Positions 54,390 to 61,717 of a DNA stretch of 64,000 nt are shown piece after piece. Position numbers and translations under genes: made by a program. Numbering within the stretch: position 1 is the stretch's first letter; the number at the start of each line of letters is the position of its first letter. The stretch spans positions 744,001 through 808,000 of the forward strand of contig CP039999.1 in the NCBI GenBank assembly GCA_013099195.1, written 5' to 3'. Below the pieces are notes generated by a model. That model had not been told where the DNA came from. It did not search any database and was given only the letters and a program-made list of their open reading frames with translations. The stretch is from Candidatus Saccharibacteria bacterium oral taxon 488. GTDB taxonomy: Bacteria > Patescibacteriota > Saccharimonadia > Saccharimonadales > Saccharimonadaceae.

Positions 54390-55735
54390 CTATTCACCTA
54401 TTTCCTGTTTTGCAAGATCTTTTAAGTTATCAACCTCTTGGTGAATCTTTCCTACGGTTTGGTTTGTTTCGGCCGTTAATTTCAATATTTTATTACCTAC
54501 ACCGAAAGACCATCGCTCCTTTTTAGTCTCTATTGGCTCTTGATATATAGAGTTAAATGTACAAATTGCAAAATCGGTAATCTTTTTATCTCTATTTTGG
54601 TCAGATAATCCTTCAGTAGAACGTAGAAGAGTATTTAGCGATGTCTCGATAGAGTAGGTGCTTATAGCTTTGAATGCGTATTTCTCATACAAACGCCTTT
54701 CCTGAGAGTATTGATTCAACGAATATATAAAAGCGAAGGTTGTAGGTGTCAATATACTGAAACGCAACAAAAGCGCACTTAGGTTTACATCAAGAGAATG
54801 TTTCATGTTGTATCCCATTGGCACAATGAAGCATACAGCTAAAATTACAGTCGCTATAAGGGATATCGAAGATATTATCATCCATACTACAAACATCTTT
54901 CTAATCTGATTACGCCTCTCAACAAAGTAGTTGGCATGCGCACCTTTAGTTCCTATGTCAAATATTTCTTGTATTTTCTTTTCAAGCTCAGCACTTTCAT
55001 CATATTTATTCTGGATTTTTTGAGTTGTATTGTCCGCATTGCCTTTAAAATTCTCAATCTCCTTGATGTATTCGGCTGCATTATCACGAAAAATACGAAT
55101 TTCTTTGTACACAGTTTCTGCATTAGATTTAACAGCGACAATGTCGGATTTTAATTTAGTTGCTTGATCCAATATCGCCTGAAGGCCTGTTTCCTCGTCT
55201 GTAATTTTATTGTTGAGTTCGGTAAACTCAGTATATGCGGTCTCCATTTCTTCAATGCTCGACCGAACACTATTTAGGGATTCAGTGATTTTTTGAAGTT
55301 GTGCATCGGCGTTCACTTTTGATGCACTAATATTACCTTCCAATTCTTGTGCGGACTCCAATATCGCCTGAAGGCCTGTTTCCTCGTCTGTAATTTTATT
55401 GTTGAGTTCGGTAAACTCAGTATATGCGGTCTCCATTTCTTCAATGCTCGACCGAACACTATTTAGGGATTCAGTGATTTTTTGAAGTTGTGCATCGGCG
55501 TTCACTTTTGATGCACTAATATTACCTTCCAATTCTTGTGCGGACTCCAATATCGCCTGAAGGCCTGTTTCCTCGTCTGTAATTTTATTGTTGAGTTCGG
55601 TAGTTTGCTTTAGATACTCTTCAATTTGGACTTTTATATTTTTATATCATCGTGAGCTTTCTGAATGACATCTATCTTTGCTCGAGACACCATCAAAACC
55701 TCATTCAATTTTTTGCCGTAGTCACGTGTATTCAT
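54390..55735 (-). pseudogene. Coiled-coil membrane protein with exact tandem repeats, broken by a 1-nt frameshift
   Basis: The ATG at 55735 shares an A with the mod stop (TGATG) and begins MNTRDYGKKLNEVLMVSRAK, but the frame stops after 33 codons. Adding one A to the AAAAA run (plus T5, 55639-55643) restores a continuous ~448-residue protein; the 1346-nt length is 3n-1 as expected. The N-terminal ~300 residues form a long coiled coil with two exact 63-residue repeats and a partial third. Two membrane helices follow (FVVWMIISSISLIATVILAVCFIVP and LLRFSILTPTTFAFIYSL), then a ~110-residue C-terminal domain. I do not recognise the family. It may be a membrane accessory of the R-M system. Whether the break is real, a switch or an assembly error cannot be told. 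Confidence 0.6.
55169..55602. repeat. 189-bp exact tandem repeat (2 full copies plus partial third)
   Basis: The unit recurs at 55171, 55360 and 55549 with period 189 bp. Copies look identical base for base; the third is cut off near 55602. 189 bp is 63 codons, exactly nine heptads, so the coiled-coil register is kept. Confidence 0.9.
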
Positions 55736-57555
55736 CACACCACCTCCACCTCAACACCTTGCCGTTCGGCTTGCAAGAGCAGGTTTACTTTTAGATTTAT
55801 GTCGTCACCGAAGGATCGGTCGAGGAGGATGATGGATGAAGGTTTGGTGGCGAGGATGGCTGTAAATAGCTCCTCTGTTATGGAGTGCGCCAAACAAATA
55901 GCCAGCTTCTCGGAAGGGATAAAGCAGAAGTTATCGTGCTGCTCAATCTTCGCCAATGGTGAGATGCCTCGCTTGAGCAGGAGCTCGGTCAGCAGGTCAT
56001 CATCAGTTGTACCCTCCTCTAGCGGGTCAAGGTTAGCAAGTGCCTGCTGGCGAATCTCCTCTGGGTCAGAAACTAGCTCGTTCCACTGCTTGAAGTTGCT
56101 ATCATCCACCCGATATGCCCGAAAGCCAAGGTCAAGCGGAGTGTCACGAGAGGCGAGCTTGTCCGCCTGGTCAGTACTGATCTTGGCGCCCGCCCGACGG
56201 ATGCGCTCACGAGCAATGTCTGCGATGGTGCGGTAGCCAGCTTTATACGCCTCCGACTTCTCGTCAGTCAGCTCAGGCAGCTGCACACAAATCCAACGAC
56301 GATTGCCACCGTCTTCGGCGTTAAGCTCAGCAACAGCATGAGCGGTTGTACCCGAGCCAGAGAAAAAGTCGAGGATGATATCGTTGTTTTTACTCGATGT
56401 TGATAGTTTTAATAAGTGATTTATCAAAGAGACTGGTTTTGGGTTATCGAAAAATGAACCATCCATAATATTATCTACTTCAGCCTGTCCCGACTGGGTT
56501 GATCCGTGGTCCAGAAGTAAATTCGGATTGGCCGATGAAGTGTCCGTATCTTCGTGGGAATATATCTTTAGTTTTATTATTCCATCTTTAAGTATAAACC
56601 TATGGTTCGATTCAAGCTCACGCGCTTTCGCTTCACCAATCTGCCACCTCTTGCCTGGGCGGGGTGTTTGTCCTAGAATTTCAAACTTCATAGTCTCACG
56701 GTCGTAACCACCGGTACTTTTCTTCTCTATTATGGCCGTTCTATAACTACCCTCGTCATCACTATACGGATAACTTCTGTTGTCTTTTGAGAATATGCGC
56801 TGATTAAGCTTTGCTACTTCACTTCTTGCATAAACCAGCATATATTCAGTCAGTGCACTTATTTGCGACCCTGAAACATTCGTTGAAGTTCCCTTTTTTC
56901 TCCAAATCAACTGCGCTACAAAATTCTCCTCCCCGAATATCTCATTCATCACCAGACGGAGGTTGTGGACTTCGTTGTCGTCGATCGAGACGAAGATGAC
57001 GCCGTCTTGGCGGAGCAGGTTACGTGCCAGGAAGAGGCGTGGATACATCATATTCAGCCAGTTGCTGTGCTTATGCCCGCCGGTATTGGTACGCAGACCG
57101 TCATCCCGCACAACGTTACCCTCATCATCAGTGATGCCCGCCTCTGCCTCGTAGCTACGGCGTGTCTGCTTGAAGTCGTCATTGTAGATGAAATCATTGC
57201 CAGTGTTGTAGGGCGGATCGATATAGATCATCTTAACCTTGCCGTAATACGCCTTGTGCAAGATCTTCAGCGCCGCCAGATTGTCGCCCTCGATAAACAT
57301 ATTGCCCGTCGTATCCCAATCGACAGAATTCGCCCGGTCGGGGTGGAGCGTCTGGACGGTCTTCTCCTGGATAGTGGTGAAGACGTCGCTCTTACCCTTC
57401 CAGCCGAGCCCGTAGCGCTCACCCAAATCAACCGCCTCGCCCAGGGTCGCCTGGAGCTTCTGCCAGTCGATCTTGCCTTCGGTGACTACCTCGGGGAAGA
57501 GCTGCTGGAGTTTGTCAATTTGTTGTTGATGTATGTTATCGTTGTAGCCGTTCAT
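55735..57555 (-). CDS. mod: Type III DNA methyltransferase Mod subunit (adenine-specific)
   Basis: 606 residues. The beta-class N6-adenine methyltransferase order is seen: DPPYNTGNDFIYNDDF (catalytic DPPY at 113-116) comes first, and the SAM-binding motif DFFSGSGTTAHAVAELN comes later. VIFVSIDDNEVHNLR and RRWICVQLPEL are typical of type III Mod. It methylates adenine in an asymmetric site and gives specificity to Res. It begins 12 nt after the fic stop with AAAGAG upstream. The target-recognition region (residues ~200-370) contains a long Ser/Thr/Asp-rich insert. The target sequence is not predictable here. Confidence 0.93.
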   Translation of the reverse strand: MNGYNDNIHQQQIDKLQQLFPEVVTEGKIDWQKLQATLGEAVDLGERYGLGWKGKSDVFTTIQEKTVQTLHPDRANSVDWDTTGNMFIEGDNLAALKILHKAYYGKVKMIYIDPPYNTGNDFIYNDDFKQTRRSYEAEAGITDDEGNVVRDDGLRTNTGGHKHSNWLNMMYPRLFLARNLLRQDGVIFVSIDDNEVHNLRLVMNEIFGEENFVAQLIWRKKGTSTNVSGSQISALTEYMLVYARSEVAKLNQRIFSKDNRSYPYSDDEGSYRTAIIEKKSTGGYDRETMKFEILGQTPRPGKRWQIGEAKARELESNHRFILKDGIIKLKIYSHEDTDTSSANPNLLLDHGSTQSGQAEVDNIMDGSFFDNPKPVSLINHLLKLSTSSKNNDIILDFFSGSGTTAHAVAELNAEDGGNRRWICVQLPELTDEKSEAYKAGYRTIADIARERIRRAGAKISTDQADKLASRDTPLDLGFRAYRVDDSNFKQWNELVSDPEEIRQQALANLDPLEEGTTDDDLLTELLLKRGISPLAKIEQHDNFCFIPSEKLAICLAHSITEELFTAILATKPSSIILLDRSFGDDINLKVNLLLQAERQGVEVEVV

Positions 57556-57567
57556 CGTTTTTTCTCT

Positions 57568-58725
57568 TTATTCTGTTGCTTCATTTTTTACTACTAATAA
57601 ACCATTTCTATCCATAGCCAACAACACATCTCTTAATAAATAGTTATTAGCAAACCTCATAACGTACTTCTTTTGGTAGTCAGGATGAACCATGAGCAAT
57701 CCTTTGTCTCTCATATTCGTCAAAACACGAGACGTCTGCACCGCAGCAGAGGCGGTTGGTCCAAATAGGTGTCTTACGTCTTGTGCTTGAATTAGGTCTT
57801 TTTGCATGGCTATCTTTAAAATCTCATGCTCTTCTGCAGATATAAATTGACTATCAAGGGCGCTTTTTAATGCTGGCTCTATTATATTTGGCACAGCATA
57901 ATTACGATCTAATAGTTTATTCACCCTGACCATCTCACTAGCTATGCCCCGTGCGACATATAGACACCAATCCTCTAATGCTTCTTCCTTGCCAGAGTCT
58001 GCTGCAGCCAATTTATTATAGTATTCTTGACGATCCATACAAAAAATAGCCGAAGGATTTAAAATAGTCCGCATAGTTTTGTTGATAAATTTAGCCTTAA
58101 TAAGCATCGCATACGTGACAAGCCTTGCCGTTCTACCGTTTCCATTATCAAATGGGTGTATTGCGGCTAGTCGATGGTGTGCAAGAGCAATTTTGATAAT
58201 ATCCATTTTGTTATCATTATCATCAGCAATATAGTCGCATAACTCCTGAATAAGCCGGGGTATCTCTATATGATTTGGCGGCTCATGATCGCTTTTTTTA
58301 ATATGTACTGAGCAACTTCGCCAATCTCCAGGCCACTTACTACCATCGTGCTTTAAATCAGTAACAACTATTTTCTGAACTTCACGAATAAAGGAAGGAG
58401 TAATTTGTTGACTGTCATCTCCATCAAAAGTCTCTTCAATAAAATCTATCGCCTTCCTGATGTTGCGAAGCTCTTGAAGGTTTTCGTCGCTGGGCTTTTC
58501 ATCATTACTCAATGAATCCATGGCGGCACTAACCACCGTTGTACGATTACCTTCAATTCGAGCAGACGCGACACTTTCTAATATGTACATAATCTCTCTC
58601 AAATCAAAGAATAGCCATGGCGGAGTCGTGCCCCCTAAATGGGTATAGCGAATTTTCTCCAAATTAAATAGTTCACTCACCAATTCTGAGTTAAATGATG
58701 GGTTGATAGATTTAAGAGGATTCAT
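57568..58725 (-). CDS. Fic family protein (AMP transferase-like)
   Basis: 385 residues. The Fic motif HPFDNGNGR (190-198) is complete, and an inhibitory helix motif SARIEGN (54-60) occurs before the core (class II Fic, [S/T]xxxE[G/N]). The N-terminal ~60 residues precede it, and the C-terminal ~110 residues form a winged-helix-like domain (FGPTASAAVQTSRVLTNMRDKGLL). Such proteins transfer AMP from ATP to target proteins and are self-inhibited. It is the first gene of the R-M operon. TATAAT (58732-58737) ends 6 nt before the ATG with no ribosome binding site, so the whole operon would start leaderless. Confidence 0.92.
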   Translation of the reverse strand: MNPLKSINPSFNSELVSELFNLEKIRYTHLGGTTPPWLFFDLREIMYILESVASARIEGNRTTVVSAAMDSLSNDEKPSDENLQELRNIRKAIDFIEETFDGDDSQQITPSFIREVQKIVVTDLKHDGSKWPGDWRSCSVHIKKSDHEPPNHIEIPRLIQELCDYIADDNDNKMDIIKIALAHHRLAAIHPFDNGNGRTARLVTYAMLIKAKFINKTMRTILNPSAIFCMDRQEYYNKLAAADSGKEEALEDWCLYVARGIASEMVRVNKLLDRNYAVPNIIEPALKSALDSQFISAEEHEILKIAMQKDLIQAQDVRHLFGPTASAAVQTSRVLTNMRDKGLLMVHPDYQKKYVMRFANNYLLRDVLLAMDRNGLLVVKNEATE

Positions 58726-58731
58726 ACCTGC

Positions 58732-58737
58732 ATTATA
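58732..58737 (-). promoter_or_regulatory. -10 element of the fic-mod-res operon, leaderless
   Basis: TATAAT on the minus strand, 6 nt before the fic ATG. The rest of the 58726-58845 gap is AT-rich with a short GTTAA...TTAAC repeat and no gene. Confidence 0.6.
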
Positions 58738-58845
58738 TATGTTTGTTAAATTTCAGTCAACACTTTTTAACATTTTTCTCTCATATTAATCTGTTATATT
58801 CCATAGTCTGTTAATTTATTTCTTAACATTTTGTTATATAGTTAG

Positions 58846-59508
58846 TTACTGCTCATCCTTTTTATAGATAATGCTTACATAGTCAGTTTTCGTAACAATA
58901 ATATGATCATTAAGCGTAATACCGAGCAATTTTCCCGCTTCTGCTAGCCTATTCGTGACATCTTTATCAGCCTGACTCGCCTCCAAACTCCCGCTCGGAT
59001 GATTATGCGCCACGATGATGCTGGCCGCGCGGTCGGCGATGGCGTCGGCGAAGACCTCGCGCGGGTGTACTAGGCTGGCAGTCAGTGTGCCGATAGTCAC
59101 TACCCGCTTGGCGATCAAACGATTCGCACCATCCAGCGTCAGGCAAACAAAGTATTCCTGCTTTTTGTCGCGAATGTCGACCAGCAGCTCGACGACTTTT
59201 TCTGGGCTGTCAATGATTGGCTGGTCGCTATCCAGCAAATACCGCCGCGCCAGCTCCAAACTCGCCAGAATCACCGGAATTTTCGCATCACCCAAGCCAA
59301 CTACGCCATGCAGATCATCATACGAAACATCGCCGCCTTTTTGACGCACAATTTTCAGCACCTCGCGCGCAATTTTACCGACATCCGCCCGAGCATTGCC
59401 GCTGCCGATAATCGCCATCAACAATTCCAAGTCGCTCAGCCGCGCCGTACCATAGCGCGCCAATTTCTCGCGGGGACGATCCAACGGATGACGGTCAGAG
59501 ATTCTCAT
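58846..59508 (-). CDS. radC: RadC/JAB-domain protein
   Basis: 220 residues. The JAMM motif HNHPSGSLEASQAD gives His168, His170 and Asp181 as metal ligands, and the N-terminal helix-hairpin-helix region (LARYGTARLSDLELLMAIIGSG, VGKIAREVL) is typical of RadC (YicR). The biochemical role of RadC is uncertain; the name reflects an old DNA-repair assignment that has been withdrawn. It often lies near mobile or defence genes, as here. TATACT (59515-59520) ends 6 nt before the ATG. Confidence 0.9.
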   Translation of the reverse strand: MRISDRHPLDRPREKLARYGTARLSDLELLMAIIGSGNARADVGKIAREVLKIVRQKGGDVSYDDLHGVVGLGDAKIPVILASLELARRYLLDSDQPIIDSPEKVVELLVDIRDKKQEYFVCLTLDGANRLIAKRVVTIGTLTASLVHPREVFADAIADRAASIIVAHNHPSGSLEASQADKDVTNRLAEAGKLLGITLNDHIIVTKTDYVSIIYKKDEQ

Positions 59509-59514
59509 ATAGAC

Positions 59515-59520
59515 AGTATA
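59515..59520 (-). promoter_or_regulatory. -10 element of radC, leaderless
   Basis: TATACT on the minus strand, 6 nt before the ATG at 59508. Confidence 0.55.
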
Positions 59521-59563
59521 GCAAGCACCCCAACTAAGCTAAAGTGTCAGACCGCACACATAC

Positions 59564-61669
59564 CTACTGTTCAATCGGCTTTGTCAATTCAACATTGATA
59601 GAGATTTTATCAACATTAAACATCTCCGCCAGTTCGCGCATGAGCCGTATTTTTTGATTCGTATTTGTTGCTACGTCAACCACAAGCCCTGTGTCGTGAA
59701 TCTTTACGGAATTAAAAAATCTTTTAGAATCATTACTAATCCAATTTTTCGTCTTTTCGCTATTCATAATCTGATCAGTAAAATCAGGGTTCTCGTCGTA
59801 CAGATACTCACAATAGACGCCAAGAATTTGCGACCAGCTCGTTACTGGATAAGAATCGTCACCGATATAGAATATTTTTACCGCTGCGCCTGTAAAATCA
59901 ATATCGTCGAAAATATTAACTTTCGTGTCAAGTATTGGCGGTTCAAACGTACTTGTTGGCAGCGGCCAAATTTTAATTATTTTATCAATCCACCACTGCT
60001 GACGTTCCAGTATAGTCTTCTCATTCCAGGTACTATATTTAGCAACAGTCCTATTAATCTTAAGCGGGCTATCAGCAAACCCGTCTGGCATATCACGCTT
60101 TTCCCGGAAACTCTTGTTTGAATATTCAGAGTTATATCCCGTCAATGTCAAATTCGCTAGCCCATGCAAATATATGCCATGAATTTCATCGGCACGGTCA
60201 CCGAGCTCATCCCGCCAAGTATTGGTCATGGTTTGCGGCATAATATGTTCAATCGTTAGGTGTAGCTCTTTGTTATTAATCTGTTTCAGCAATGACACGT
60301 CCTTAGACTCATCGTCAACCGCAGTTAACAAATACATGACATTGGAAGAGCGCTGATTATAGGTAAAGTTTGCTTTTATCGCTGTTTCTATTTCATTATC
60401 TCGGGGCAATCGGATCTGCCTGTTTTTCGAAAGTACGGTATATTTCAGCACTTCAAGATATACGGCATTGTCCTGCTCAGCAATTGACAATATACTTCTG
60501 TGTAATCCGGCGAAATATTTACCTAAGCCTGTTGTCGATAAGTTGATAACGATACGCCGCGAAAAGTAGACGCGTAACACATCAAACACCTCAGCAATTT
60601 CATCATCAGACAAATGTCCATCTTGCCAATATTTCATGACTGATACAGCATACGGAAAGAATGCTTCAATTCTCAGATAGCGCATTGTAAATGCCACCGA
60701 ACTAAGTCTTGCAAATTCATTATTTTCGTCTATGCCAAACTTTAGAAAGCGATAATATTTTAGTATTCTCAAAATCTCGCCGTAAAATTCGTCAAGCGAT
60801 TCATATGACTGATCATCAGAAATATTATTAGAAAAAGCTTTTTTAAACTCTGGATACACCTTATCAGTATTCACGACCGATTGGTTCTTGGCAATCAAAT
60901 AGACACGGAAGAAGTCGGTGATGTCATCACGCTGCGGATCGGTTAGGTACGTTTCAATATACTGCCAATAACTAGTCAAAACATAATCTTGTTTTTCTGA
61001 AGTGCGCAACATTAACGAGAAGTTTCGGATTTTGTCGCCATCTGTCAATGGCTTGCCAGTTGAGTTAATACTTTCAAAAACTTTTTGTGGATTATCGTCA
61101 TCTTTGTCTAGAACAATCGTGACAATCTCGAAGTCATCAAGCGTATCAATATATTGTTCTAAATGATCACGATTTCTAAAGTAGTCGTAGAATTGGAGGT
61201 AGGATTTATACAAATTACTTTTCTTCTCATATTCTGTCAGTTCTGCCTGGCTAAATATTTTCTCAAATATTTTATTGTCGGTAGTTACCGCCCGAAGCTT
61301 AATCCGATTTTCCTCCGAATCATATTGTTTTGCATATCTGTTATATAAATATTCGTCCTTGATTTGCTCGGCTACCAGTCTAAGCTTTTCAGGTGACTCT
61401 AACGCTAAATGGTAAATTGCAGTGATCATCAGCAAAACTGTCGTCGCACGCTGCTGGCCATCGATAATAACGCTTCGGTTACCATCGTTTATATATACGA
61501 TACTGCCAAAATAGTGTTTCTTATCTCCACGCTTCACCTCTTCAAGGTCGTCTAAAAACATTTGGACATTATCGGCTGTCCAAGAATAAGGGCGTTGAAA
61601 ATTAGGTATCTCAAAGAATTTGTTTGGCGTATATAAGAATAATTTAATGTTAGTTTGCAGCGCTTTCAT
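59564..61669 (-). CDS. DUF262/DUF1524 protein (GmrSD-like type IV restriction or related)
   Basis: 701 residues. DUF262 (GmrS-like) N-terminal domain with IPNFQRPYSW (21-30), YFGSIVY and the nucleotide-site motif IIDGQQRATT (69-78), then a helical region. A DUF1524 HNH nuclease domain follows with HLTIEHIMPQTMTNTW and GLANLTLTGYNSEYSNKSFREKR (H, then N and the Cys-less zinc-free HNH pattern). A ~150-residue C-terminal part follows with no clear family. GmrSD enzymes cut modified phage DNA using NTP hydrolysis. Here both activities lie in one chain, a known fusion type. TATAAT (61677-61682) ends 7 nt before the ATG. Confidence 0.85.
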   Translation of the reverse strand: MKALQTNIKLFLYTPNKFFEIPNFQRPYSWTADNVQMFLDDLEEVKRGDKKHYFGSIVYINDGNRSVIIDGQQRATTVLLMITAIYHLALESPEKLRLVAEQIKDEYLYNRYAKQYDSEENRIKLRAVTTDNKIFEKIFSQAELTEYEKKSNLYKSYLQFYDYFRNRDHLEQYIDTLDDFEIVTIVLDKDDDNPQKVFESINSTGKPLTDGDKIRNFSLMLRTSEKQDYVLTSYWQYIETYLTDPQRDDITDFFRVYLIAKNQSVVNTDKVYPEFKKAFSNNISDDQSYESLDEFYGEILRILKYYRFLKFGIDENNEFARLSSVAFTMRYLRIEAFFPYAVSVMKYWQDGHLSDDEIAEVFDVLRVYFSRRIVINLSTTGLGKYFAGLHRSILSIAEQDNAVYLEVLKYTVLSKNRQIRLPRDNEIETAIKANFTYNQRSSNVMYLLTAVDDESKDVSLLKQINNKELHLTIEHIMPQTMTNTWRDELGDRADEIHGIYLHGLANLTLTGYNSEYSNKSFREKRDMPDGFADSPLKINRTVAKYSTWNEKTILERQQWWIDKIIKIWPLPTSTFEPPILDTKVNIFDDIDFTGAAVKIFYIGDDSYPVTSWSQILGVYCEYLYDENPDFTDQIMNSEKTKNWISNDSKRFFNSVKIHDTGLVVDVATNTNQKIRLMRELAEMFNVDKISINVELTKPIEQ

Positions 61670-61676
61670 ATATCTA

Positions 61677-61682
61677 ATTATA
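61677..61682 (-). promoter_or_regulatory. -10 element of the DUF262/DUF1524 gene, leaderless
   Basis: TATAAT on the minus strand, 7 nt before ATG 61669. Confidence 0.55.
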
Positions 61683-61717
61683 CTACTTCATTGCTGCTTC
61701 TTTAGGCGATGTGTTTA

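Noticed and set aside
55169..55602. CRISPR or other spacer-type array
   Set aside because: The units are coding, in frame and without unique spacers; they are a coiled-coil tandem repeat.
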